A stretch of 23,903 nt of DNA from UBA6136 sp964386975. GTDB lineage: Bacteria; Pseudomonadota; Gammaproteobacteria; Methylococcales; Methylococcaceae. The notes beneath the pieces are model-generated. The model did not search any database and was not told the DNA's origin. It worked only from the letters and a program-made list of their open reading frames with translations. Shown here in pieces: positions 15,753 through 23,428 of this stretch. Numbering within the stretch: the first letter of the stretch is position 1; the number at the start of each line of letters is the position of its first letter. The position numbers and the translations under genes were made by a program. The DNA is taken from contig CAYLUS010000032.1 of assembly GCA_964386975.1 (NCBI GenBank), positions 1-23,903 on the forward strand. Direction: 5' to 3'.

Positions 15753-15842
15753 GTGAGAGCACAAGAAAGACGCCAATCCTTCGGATTGGCCGCTATTCCC
15801 TCCCGTCATGAAGGACCGAGTTCCTCGCGGAGGAATGGATGA
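15753..15842 (+). CDS. Possible 29-residue leader ORF overlapping the cytochrome gene
   Basis: A GTG at 15753, 6 nt after an ideal ribosome binding site AAGGAG (15741-15746), opens a 29-codon frame (RAQERRQSFGLAAIPSRHE...) that ends at TGA 15840-15842. Its stop overlaps the ATG of the next gene (ATGA), the arrangement of translational coupling. The same ribosome binding site also faces an ATG-TGA start-stop at 15751-15756. A perfect hairpin lies inside the frame at 15772-15790. The peptide has no known family. It may be a regulatory leader, or a chance frame in a 5' UTR. Confidence 0.3.
   Translation: MRAQERRQSFGLAAIPSRHEGPSSSRRNG
15772..15790 (+). promoter_or_regulatory. Hairpin in the cytochrome gene leader
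   Basis: A perfect 8-bp inverted repeat GCCAATCC / GGATTGGC with loop TTC lies between two strong ribosome binding sites (15741-15746 and 15829-15834). No T tract follows, so it is not a standard terminator. An RNA-stability or attenuation role is possible. Confidence 0.4.
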
Positions 15843-16456
15843 AACACACCTTGCCTGAAACGAGTCAATTCCTATGGTTTTTCATGCTGGGCGCGGTCGG
15901 GACAGCGCTGCTTCCGGTCAGCGCTGCTTTCGGAGGCACGCAGCAGATCGCTCAGGTGAGCAGGATCTGTCGCGAAAGCGGTAGGGAAACACCCGATACG
16001 TCGTGTACTAACTGCCACACGAGTGGGGGCCAGAGTACGCTCAGCGAGAAGGGTGAGGGCTTCAAAGCGAATGTCTCGGGTAATCAGAATTGGATTCTCA
16101 CCACCTTTTGCCCCCGCAGTGCCGCCGGGGGGAGTACTTCCCGAGCAAAGCCGGTCCTGATGGTTCAGGATCCAATGACCGTGGTCGCCAATGCAGGAAC
16201 GATCAGCTTTTCGGCAACCGACTCCCGGGGCGCTCGTTTGAAACTCAAGGTTCTTGGGCAGCCGAGCGGGATGCAACTTCAACAGACCAAAGCCTCAGGG
16301 AGTACCTATAATGGGAAATTGTACTGGCCAAAAAATGCGAAGCCCGCGGCGCCGGGTTCCTACCGGCTGATCGTATCGGCGACACAGGTCAGCGGCTCTC
16401 CCCGGCTGACGGCAACAGCGGGCATGACTCTGGTCGTCGTTCCCCCAAGTCCCTGA
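15839..16456 (+). CDS. Secreted monohaem c-type cytochrome-like protein with Ig-like C-terminal domain
   Basis: 205 residues, starting at ATG 15839 with GGAGGA (15829-15834) 4 nt upstream. A hydrophobic signal segment FLWFFMLGAVGTALLPVSAAFG (about residues 11-32) directs export. A single haem-binding CTNCH (Cys56, Cys59, His60) follows, in a context DTSCTNCHTSGG like those of haem-bearing surface proteins. No distal Met ligand is obvious, so haem coordination is uncertain. From about residue 100, VLMVQDPMTVVANAGTISFS... to ...TATAGMTLVVVP reads as a beta-rich Ig/cadherin-like domain. It is a probable periplasmic electron-transfer or haem-binding protein. The next gene, an alcohol dehydrogenase, lies 136 nt downstream. 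The exact family is not recognised. Confidence 0.72.
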   Translation: MKHTLPETSQFLWFFMLGAVGTALLPVSAAFGGTQQIAQVSRICRESGRETPDTSCTNCHTSGGQSTLSEKGEGFKANVSGNQNWILTTFCPRSAAGGSTSRAKPVLMVQDPMTVVANAGTISFSATDSRGARLKLKVLGQPSGMQLQQTKASGSTYNGKLYWPKNAKPAAPGSYRLIVSATQVSGSPRLTATAGMTLVVVPPSP

Positions 16457-16592
16457 GTCTTCAGGAAGACGCCTTGGGGTGTTGCAGACCATCAGCGGGG
16501 CTCAGGAGTGGCAGGAGTGTTTGAGAGTGATTTGCACATCGCCTCGATCGTTGCCACTTTAAAGACACTGATTTCAAACGATGGACCTTGCC

Positions 16593-17636
16593 ATGAAAAC
16601 CAAAGCCTATGCCGCCTTGAATGCATCTTCCCCATTGAGCCTTCATTGGATTGAACGCCGGCAACCGGGCCCGCAGGATGTGGAGATTGAGATTCTTTAT
16701 TGCGGGGTGTGCCACAGTGATCTTCATCAGGCCCGCAACGAATGGCAGGGCACGACCTACCCATGCGTTCCCGGTCATGAAATCATTGGCCGGGTCACTC
16801 AAATCGGCTCTGCTGTCACCCAATTTCGGATAGGGGACCGAGCCGCTGTGGGCTGCATGGTGGACTCCTGCCGTACCTGTCCAAGTTGTCTTGAAGGCGA
16901 GGAACAATATTGTCTTCGCGGTCCAATCTGGACCTATAACGCCGAGGACCCTCGGCACCCTGGCATGACCTATGGCGGCTATTCCCAGCGTATCGTCACG
17001 GATGAAGCCTTCGTACTTCGTGTCCCCGAGAATCTGGACCTGGCAGCCACGGCACCCCTTCTGTGTGCGGGGATCACCACCTGGTCACCGCTGCGACATT
17101 GGAAGGTCGGGCAGGGTGACCAGGTCGGCGTGGTTGGCCTTGGAGGGCTTGGTCATATGGCGGTCAAGTTTGCCAGTGCGTTGGGTGCGCGGGTGGTCCT
17201 CTTCACGACCTCACCCGAAAAGGCCCAGGACGCGCTAAGACTCGGCGCCTCCGAGGTGGTCTATTCGCGGGATACCCATGCGCTTGAAAACTACCCCAAT
17301 CGCTTCGACTTGATCCTCGATACGGTCTCGGCCGCCCATGACCTCAATCCCTACCTAAATCTTCTTAAGCGTGATGGCACCATGACACTGGTGGGTGTTC
17401 CCCCTGAGGATACGCGCATTTCTGCCCCTCAGCTGATTTTTGGTCGACGCCAGCTGGCTGGCTCCCTGATCGGCGGGATTCGTGAAACCCAGGAGATGCT
17501 GGATTTTTGTGGTCAGCACAACATCACCAGCGAGATTGAAGTCATTCCGATAGCGGCGATCAATACCGCCTTTGAACGGATGTTGCGAAGCGATGTGAAA
17601 TACCGCTTCGTGATCGATATGGAAAGCCTTGCCTGA
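16593..17636 (+). CDS. Zinc-dependent NADPH alcohol dehydrogenase / aldehyde reductase, YahK-like
   Basis: A medium-chain dehydrogenase of the cinnamyl-alcohol-dehydrogenase group that reduces aldehydes with NADPH in the cytoplasm. It resembles E. coli YahK along its whole length. The catalytic zinc site includes Cys37 (YCGVCHSDLHQ) and His62-Glu63 (PGHEIIGRV). The structural zinc site is Cys93, Cys96, Cys99 and Cys107. The Rossmann motif is GLGGLGHMAVK, and the end is RMLRSDVKYRFVIDM. YahK proteins begin MKIKA, matching MKTKAY at ATG 16593; an ATG four codons earlier (16581) is possible but fits the family less well. The length is 347 residues, as usual. It is convergent with the di-haem oxidoreductase gene. 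The natural substrate cannot be told from sequence. Confidence 0.95.
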   Translation: MKTKAYAALNASSPLSLHWIERRQPGPQDVEIEILYCGVCHSDLHQARNEWQGTTYPCVPGHEIIGRVTQIGSAVTQFRIGDRAAVGCMVDSCRTCPSCLEGEEQYCLRGPIWTYNAEDPRHPGMTYGGYSQRIVTDEAFVLRVPENLDLAATAPLLCAGITTWSPLRHWKVGQGDQVGVVGLGGLGHMAVKFASALGARVVLFTTSPEKAQDALRLGASEVVYSRDTHALENYPNRFDLILDTVSAAHDLNPYLNLLKRDGTMTLVGVPPEDTRISAPQLIFGRRQLAGSLIGGIRETQEMLDFCGQHNITSEIEVIPIAAINTAFERMLRSDVKYRFVIDMESLA

Positions 17637-17700
17637 ACGGACTCGCTGGCAAAAGGGGTGGCCCTGACCGAGAAATCCTTGATTGTGCCCTAAGCCATTC

Positions 17701-17718
17701 TGTCGTGGCTCCACGACA
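17701..17718. other. Perfect palindrome between convergent genes
   Basis: TGTCGTGG and CCACGACA form an 8-bp perfect inverted repeat around a CT centre, in the 132-nt gap between two convergent genes. It has no T tract on either side, so it would be an imperfect terminator at best; a protein-binding site is an alternative. Confidence 0.35.
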
Positions 17719-17768
17719 AATCCGCGCAAACCGAGCGGGCGCGTATCTTGACCTGAAGAAAGCGAGGG

Positions 17769-18995
17769 TTAGAGGGAATGCAGGAACTCGATGAGTTCAC
17801 GACGGCTTTTGGGTCTTAATCCGTTATAGCGCTTCATCACACCAGCGGCCTCGCCGCCATGGCGACGAATGGCCTCTTCAATAGAAGAGGCGCTGCCATC
17901 ATGGAGGAACATTCTGCGCGTAGCCAAGCCCCACAGAGGCATCGTACGGATCTTGTTGCGGGTCGTCTGATCGCCGTTCTGGACTATGCCGTCACCGGTC
18001 GCTACATCATGCAACAGGAGGTCACTATAGGGGTGTATGACGCGAGAACCCAAGGCCTCGGGTACGATGAACGTCCCGCCCAGAATCGCAGTTCCGGGTG
18101 GGGCTGTGGTGAAACTTCGTGTATGACAGATTGAACAACCCACAGATTCAAATTGATGTGCGCCAAGGGCTTCGCCTTTGCCGCGCGCAGGGCGTCGAGG
18201 TGGGGCTTTTGTGGAGCGCATGAAATTGGCAAGCAGATACACATCATCATTGGTCTGGTCGTTCGGAATCGAGGCTCTTTCATAAGCTTCAACCGAGCGG
18301 CCATTGGATGTAGGCTCGGTCGGGTCAAGCGGACTGGTAATGCCCATTTCATTGCGATAGGCATCGGCCGCAAACGAGACCAGACTGGCGTGCTGGGCTT
18401 TCCAGCCAAACCGACCGACAACCTGAGCCCCAGGGGCCTCGAGGAGGTCCGTCATCACATATTGACCATGAATCTGACCCTTGGATCGCCCGGGTTGCGC
18501 TCTGGCGCCGGCGATGATGTCGGCGTCCAAGATAGCCTCCATGTAGCCATCGCCCAGCGTGCTGAGGGAGGTTCTCTGGGTGATGACATTGGCATCCGCT
18601 GGGACGACTGGCCGGATCTCGGGCCGGGTGGCCCGTGCGGCGATCATCGAGCCGCCCGCTGGCGGGATAAAGTTGCCGCCGATCAGGTAACCCGCCCGAA
18701 TGACCTTGAAGTGGCTGGTTCCCCCATCTATAGGTCCCTTGTGGCATTTCTGGCAGGAGACTTCATTAAAGACCGGCCCAAGCCCGTCATTGACGGTCTT
18801 GACGTCGTTGAACTCGATCAGACCTGCCTGATAGTCGGTTTGCGACAAATAGCCATTGGTTTGTTCATCAAAACCCGTTGGGGCTTCCTCTCCCGCTGGG
18901 CGTCTGGCGTGGCTCTGTGCCATGCAGACCATCAATAGCAGCACCGCACCAACAGGCAAAGGGAGCAGTCTTCTCATGTGGCCGGTCTGAGGCAT
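17769..18995 (-). CDS. Di-haem oxidoreductase, putative peroxidase (DUF1111 family)
   Basis: A periplasmic c-type di-haem protein of 408 residues. The signal peptide is LLPLPVGAVLLLMVCMAQSHA. Haem sites are CQKCH (81-85, in NEVSCQKCHKGP) and CSICH (287-291, in FESVGCSICHTRSF). The blocks GLGPVFNEVSCQKCH and RTMPLWGLATRRMFLHDGSASSIEEAIRRHGGEA are characteristic of the DHOR/DUF1111 family, distantly related to di-haem cytochrome c peroxidases. ATG 18995 has AGGAA about 9 nt upstream; an ATG six codons later (18977) would give a more compact signal peptide but lacks a ribosome binding site. The gene appears monocistronic. The family is often found beside imelysin-type iron proteins, which are absent here. 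Its reaction is not established. Confidence 0.9.
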   Translation of the reverse strand: MPQTGHMRRLLPLPVGAVLLLMVCMAQSHARRPAGEEAPTGFDEQTNGYLSQTDYQAGLIEFNDVKTVNDGLGPVFNEVSCQKCHKGPIDGGTSHFKVIRAGYLIGGNFIPPAGGSMIAARATRPEIRPVVPADANVITQRTSLSTLGDGYMEAILDADIIAGARAQPGRSKGQIHGQYVMTDLLEAPGAQVVGRFGWKAQHASLVSFAADAYRNEMGITSPLDPTEPTSNGRSVEAYERASIPNDQTNDDVYLLANFMRSTKAPPRRPARGKGEALGAHQFESVGCSICHTRSFTTAPPGTAILGGTFIVPEALGSRVIHPYSDLLLHDVATGDGIVQNGDQTTRNKIRTMPLWGLATRRMFLHDGSASSIEEAIRRHGGEAAGVMKRYNGLRPKSRRELIEFLHSL

Positions 18996-19237
18996 GGGAA
19001 TATTCCTGAATGAGCATCGGCGGAAGGATCAGGCTAAAGGCCAAAGGGCCCGGCGATGTATGGCGTCTATCCTATTTTCTATTTCCTCGTTAGTGTGCCC
19101 CGAATGGTTGGGTTTGACCAGCAACGATTGAATGAAAGAGACCGTCAGTCTGGCCACCATGGCCCAAGTGAGGGCCTAGCGGATCAATCGCTTTTAGTAA
19201 GAGAGGGTTTCCTGCACGTGAGTCCATGGGCATGGGC

Positions 19238-19268
19238 AAAAAAAAGGGCATGTCATCGCTGCATGCCC
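19238..19268 (-). terminator. Rho-independent terminator of the lipoprotein gene
   Basis: On the minus strand GGGCATG and CATGCCC form a 7-bp stem with a 9-nt loop, followed directly by eight T. It lies 22 nt after the stop codon of the lipoprotein gene and separates it from the di-haem oxidoreductase gene. Confidence 0.9.
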
Positions 19269-19290
19269 CTCTTTCTGTAACGGCTTACGC

Positions 19291-20091
19291 TCAGTTCTTT
19301 TTCTTCTTCTTGGCTTGGGGTTTCAGCGCATCCGCCGCCTGTGGATCGTACTTGTAACCGGCTGCTTTGGCCGACTTCACCAGCTGGTTGAAGGCGTCAA
19401 GATAGGCCGATGAGACGACCTTGGCTTCGTTCGTGTTGGCATAGGAGGCGAAAATACCCAGCACATAGTTGGCGTCGGCCTTGGAGGTACTGCCTTGTGC
19501 CATCGCCACCTGAACCCCCGTGCGGTTATCAACCATGATCAGCGCGGTTTCGGCTTCCTTGAACTTCATCTGGTAGGCCGCCCCAACGGCACCGATGATG
19601 CCGCCGACATAAGGAATGGCGGAGCCGACGGCGAGGCCGACAGATTGGCCTCCGGCATTATTTTCAACAAAGGTGATGTTCGGGGTGATCGAGAAATCGG
19701 CAGAAACCATCTGGCCCTTGTGCATGCTGGCATCGTCTCTCAGTTCACCCGATGCGTTCAGTTGCCGTTCCATCATCATGTTGTTCATCGCAGCGCCACG
19801 GTCGACAACCACGAAGCAACCTGACTGTTGCATCATCAGGCGGACCAGAATCGTGGGGGACTGAATACCATGAATGCTGTAACTTGCCGCTTGTGCCTGG
19901 TTTTCAACGAGAGCGGCAGAGCCGAGCGGCTGAGAGCACTTTTCAAGGTCGGCATGTGCACCCTGGGATCCACCCGCAACGTTGGATGAACCCGATACAG
20001 GGCCACCGCCCTGTCCGCGCTTGTAGTCCGTCGAGCAACCTGCGGCCAGCAGCATGCTGAGCGCGATTGTGGCAAGGTTGGAAAACTTCAT
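19291..20091 (-). CDS. CsgG/HfaB-like outer-membrane lipoprotein
   Basis: 266 residues with a lipobox LLAAGC (Cys19), so it is lipidated and lacks an Asp at +2 (Ser), which favours outer-membrane sorting. The central part, SPTILVRLMMQQSGCFVVVDRGAAMNNMMMERQL, matches the fold of CsgG-type proteins (a strand ending in VVDR followed by an E-rich helix). A glycine-rich segment VGLAVGSAIPYVGGIIGAVGAA follows, then ALIMVDNRTGVQVAMAQGS. The last residues are Lys-rich (AKKKKKN). The start ATG 20091 has GGAG 9 nt upstream. No curli genes (csgA, B, E, F) are nearby, so a curli role is not implied. Such solitary homologues often act in surface-structure secretion or have unknown roles. A strong terminator follows. 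Confidence 0.8.
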   Translation of the reverse strand: MKFSNLATIALSMLLAAGCSTDYKRGQGGGPVSGSSNVAGGSQGAHADLEKCSQPLGSAALVENQAQAASYSIHGIQSPTILVRLMMQQSGCFVVVDRGAAMNNMMMERQLNASGELRDDASMHKGQMVSADFSITPNITFVENNAGGQSVGLAVGSAIPYVGGIIGAVGAAYQMKFKEAETALIMVDNRTGVQVAMAQGSTSKADANYVLGIFASYANTNEAKVVSSAYLDAFNQLVKSAKAAGYKYDPQAADALKPQAKKKKKN

Positions 20092-20308
20092 TCGTTTTAT
20101 CTCCGGTTGGTACTAAGTCAGGACCACAAACAGTATTGAGTCCTTGCTTTTTTCTATCAGCCCTTACCGGATTTGTCATCTTAACCTCCGGCTTATGGGG
20201 GAATTCGCTGCTTTGCCATGAGCCAGATAGGAGCGGAATGACGCTGGCTTTTGAGCGATTGCGCAAGGGGGGGAAGGGACTGAAGCGCCGCCCCACACCA
20301 ACGCCCGC

Positions 20309-23300
20309 CTAGGTGGGCTTGGATGTGGGCCGGCGTCTGAGCCGATCCAAGGCCAGATAGATGACCGGGGTACTGAACAGCGTGATGACCTGGCTGACCA
20401 GAAGACCTCCGATGATGCTGATGCCAAGGGGCTGGCGCAATTCAAACCCCGGGCCTTTGCCAAACGCCAGTGGCAGCGCCCCAAAAAGGGCCGCAACGGT
20501 GGTCATCAGGATGGGCCTGAAACGAAGACGGGCTGCCCTGACGATGGATTCTTGAGAGGGAAGACCTTGCTCGCGCTCCAGCTGCAAGGCAAAGTCGATC
20601 ATCATGATCGCATTCTTCTTGACAATGCCAATCAGCAGGATGATGCCAATCAGGCCGATCACGTTGAGTTCCAGCCCGAACAGCAGCAGACCGAGTAGGG
20701 CACCAAGCCCCGCCGAGGGAATCGTTGAGAGGATGGTCAAGGGGTGAAGGATGTTTTCGTAGAGGATACCCAGCACAATGTAGACCGAAAGCAAGGCAGC
20801 AAGGATCAGCAACGGCTGACTTTGGAGCGAGGTCTGAAAGGCCTTGGCAGCGCCCTGCAGTTTCCCCGTCACATCCTGCGGCAGTCCGATCTTCCGCTCC
20901 AGCCGGTTAATTTCCGGCAGGATCTCGCTCAAGGAGTGCCCTGGAAGGAGATTGAAGGCGATCGTGGTTGAGGGTAACTGATCGGTGTGATTCACCGAGA
21001 GGGCCATGGGTTCGATCTTGAATCGGGCCACCTGGCTCAATGGAATCTGAAGGCCCGCACGATTCACCACCTTGACCTGTTTCAGGATCTCAGGACCTTC
21101 GGCTAGTTGGGAGGGGACACTCAAGATCACATGGGTCTGATTCAGGGGATGGTAGAGGGTCGAGATCTGCCGTTGTCCGAACGCATCGTAAAGCGCTTCA
21201 TCAATCGCCTGTACCGAAAGGCCAAGGCGCATGGCTGTTTCCCGGTCGATTTCAACGCTGGCGCTGAGCCCCGCGTTTTGTTGATCCATATTGAGGTCGG
21301 TAATGGCCGGTATGGCCTTCATTGCCTCCATCACCCGCGGGGCCCAGTCCCTCAGGAGTTCGAGATGGCTGGCGCGTAGGCTGTATTGCCACTGGGTCGC
21401 ACTCATGCGACCCCCGATACGGAGGTCTTGCGGTGGTTGCAGAAAAAGCTGCCCGCCCGGTACCGTGCTCATCTTGCCTCGAAGCCGCGCCATGACCTGA
21501 TCGGCGTTGAGTTTTCTGACCTCTAGCGGCTCCAGTGCACTGAATACCCGCGCCGTGTTCGCTGCGCTGCCACCACCACCGGCCCCCGCGCCGCCGGTGA
21601 ACCCGACCACGACCTTGACCGCCGGGTCCTCGCCCATAATGCGAATGTACTCCTTGAGTCGCGCCACCATGGCTTGATAAGAGGTCTGCTGATCAGCAAT
21701 GATCTGCCCCATCAGACGGCCGGTGTCTTGCTGGGGAAAAAATCCCTTGGGGACGACACTGTAGAGGTAAAGCGTTGCCCCAAGCGTCAGTCCGGTGAGG
21801 ATCAGCATCAGAGGCTGATGACGAACGATCCAGCGAAGGCTCCGTTCATAAGCAATTTCGATGTGATCCTGATGCCGATGAATCCAGGCTTGAAAGCCAC
21901 GCGGAGGGGAGGCCGATGCCTCTGTCTTGAGAAACAGCCGGCAGAGGGTCGGTGTGACGGTCAGCGAGATCAGCATCGAAATCAGGACCGCCGTAGCCAG
22001 CGTGACCGAAAACTCCCGAAACAGACGACCGAGCATGCCCTCCATGAATAGCAGCGGGATAAAGACGGCAACCAGGGAGATACTGATGGAAAGGATAGTA
22101 AAGCCGATTTCCCGTGACCCCAGGAGCGCCGCATCCAACGCGCTTTTGCCCTTTTGAAGGTGGCGGCTGATGTTCTCGGTCACCACGATCGCGTCATCGA
22201 CCACGAATCCCGTGGCAATGGTCAGCGCCATCAAGGTCAGGTTGTTCAGGCTGTAGTCCAAAAGATACATGACCACGTAAGTCCCGAGGATCGAGACGGG
22301 AATGGCAATGACAGGAATCAGGGTGGTGGTGAGCGACCCTAAAAACAGGTAAACCACCGCCATCACCAGCACGATGGAGATGATCAGGCTGACCTCGATA
22401 TCGGTCACCGAGGCGCGGATTGTCAGGGTTCGGTCAATGACCTGAGTGAGATTCATGCCGGCAGGAATGGCGGCCTGAAGGGCAGGGAGTGCGGCTTTAA
22501 CATGCTCGGCGGCGGCGATGATATTGGCGCCGGGATAGCGGTTGACCAGAAGGATGATGCAAGGCTCCCCGCCCTTAAAGCCAATCGCTCTGGGGTCCTC
22601 AGGGCCCGGGAGGATCTGGGCAACGTCTTTCAGGCGTAGGATCGATCCTGCTTGACTGCGGACGATCAGGTTTCCATAGGCCTCGGCATCCAGCAGTTGG
22701 TCGGTGGGTTTCAGTATCCAGCTGGCATTGCCATTCTCGATCAGACCCGCTGGTCTAACGGTATTGTGACTCTGAATCACGCGCCTGACCTCGTCGAGCC
22801 CGAGGCCATAGTGATTGAGGTACGCAGGATTAACTTCGATGCGAATCCCCGGCAGCGAGCTGCCGCCGATCTGGACCTGCCCGACCCCCTCGATTTGGCT
22901 CAGCCGCTGCTGCAGCAGCGAGGATGCCGTGTTGTAGAGCGCTGTAAGGGGGTAGAGCTTGGAGGACAGCGAGAGAATGATGACGGGGCTGTCCGCCGGA
23001 TTGATCTTTCGGTAGTAAGGCAGATTCGGAAGGTTGCTTGGCAGAAAACCGCGGGCGGCATTGATGGCCGCCTGAACGTCTCTGGAGGCACCATCAATGT
23101 CCCGGTCAAGATCAAACTGAAGGATGACCGAGGTGTTGCCAAAGGCGCTGCTGGAACTCATTTCGGTGATCCCGGCAATACGGCCAAGCTGGCGCTCCAG
23201 TGGGGTGGCAACACCGCTGGCCAGCATTTCCGGGCTGCCACCGGGAAGGAAAGCATTGACCTGAATGGTCGGGAATTCGATCTGAGGCAGCGGTGCGATC

Positions 23301-23404
23301 GGCAGTTGCAGAAGGGCCAGGATCCCGGAGAGGCTGAGAGCCAGCGTCAAAAGGGTCGTCGCTACAGGTCGACGGATGAATGGCCCCGAGAAATTCAGCA
23401 ACAT
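20309..23404 (-). CDS. mdtC: RND multidrug efflux permease, MdtC-like
   Basis: A proton-driven inner-membrane pump of 1031 residues, the standard HAE1-RND length. It starts FIRRPVATTLLTLALSLSGI and has PQIEFPTIQVNAFLPGGSPE in the porter domain and YYRKINPADSPVIILSL, the signature of the MdtC/MuxC branch. TM4 carries the proton-relay pair Asp403-Asp404 in GFVVDDAIVV, and TM10 has the Lys in IVKKNAIMMIDFA (about residue 930). It ends VITLFSTPVIYLALDRLRRR. It begins 24 nt after the stop of the upstream MdtB-like gene, so the two are one operon; in E. coli, MdtB2C forms a mixed trimer with MdtA and TolC. The adaptor gene would lie outside the window. No strong ribosome binding site is seen, so coupling to mdtB translation is possible. 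Confidence 0.93.
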   Translation of the reverse strand: MLLNFSGPFIRRPVATTLLTLALSLSGILALLQLPIAPLPQIEFPTIQVNAFLPGGSPEMLASGVATPLERQLGRIAGITEMSSSSAFGNTSVILQFDLDRDIDGASRDVQAAINAARGFLPSNLPNLPYYRKINPADSPVIILSLSSKLYPLTALYNTASSLLQQRLSQIEGVGQVQIGGSSLPGIRIEVNPAYLNHYGLGLDEVRRVIQSHNTVRPAGLIENGNASWILKPTDQLLDAEAYGNLIVRSQAGSILRLKDVAQILPGPEDPRAIGFKGGEPCIILLVNRYPGANIIAAAEHVKAALPALQAAIPAGMNLTQVIDRTLTIRASVTDIEVSLIISIVLVMAVVYLFLGSLTTTLIPVIAIPVSILGTYVVMYLLDYSLNNLTLMALTIATGFVVDDAIVVTENISRHLQKGKSALDAALLGSREIGFTILSISISLVAVFIPLLFMEGMLGRLFREFSVTLATAVLISMLISLTVTPTLCRLFLKTEASASPPRGFQAWIHRHQDHIEIAYERSLRWIVRHQPLMLILTGLTLGATLYLYSVVPKGFFPQQDTGRLMGQIIADQQTSYQAMVARLKEYIRIMGEDPAVKVVVGFTGGAGAGGGGSAANTARVFSALEPLEVRKLNADQVMARLRGKMSTVPGGQLFLQPPQDLRIGGRMSATQWQYSLRASHLELLRDWAPRVMEAMKAIPAITDLNMDQQNAGLSASVEIDRETAMRLGLSVQAIDEALYDAFGQRQISTLYHPLNQTHVILSVPSQLAEGPEILKQVKVVNRAGLQIPLSQVARFKIEPMALSVNHTDQLPSTTIAFNLLPGHSLSEILPEINRLERKIGLPQDVTGKLQGAAKAFQTSLQSQPLLILAALLSVYIVLGILYENILHPLTILSTIPSAGLGALLGLLLFGLELNVIGLIGIILLIGIVKKNAIMMIDFALQLEREQGLPSQESIVRAARLRFRPILMTTVAALFGALPLAFGKGPGFELRQPLGISIIGGLLVSQVITLFSTPVIYLALDRLRRRPTSKPT

Positions 23405-23428
23405 GGCATCAGCTGGGAGGTTGCTGCA

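Noticed and set aside
18153..18938. Plus-strand frame of 261 codons
   Set aside because: Antisense to the di-haem oxidoreductase gene, which has two haem motifs and a signal peptide.
20303..20316. CCCGCC/GGTGGG hairpin at the end of the MdtC-like gene as a terminator
   Set aside because: It overlaps the stop codon region, has a minimal loop and no following T tract.
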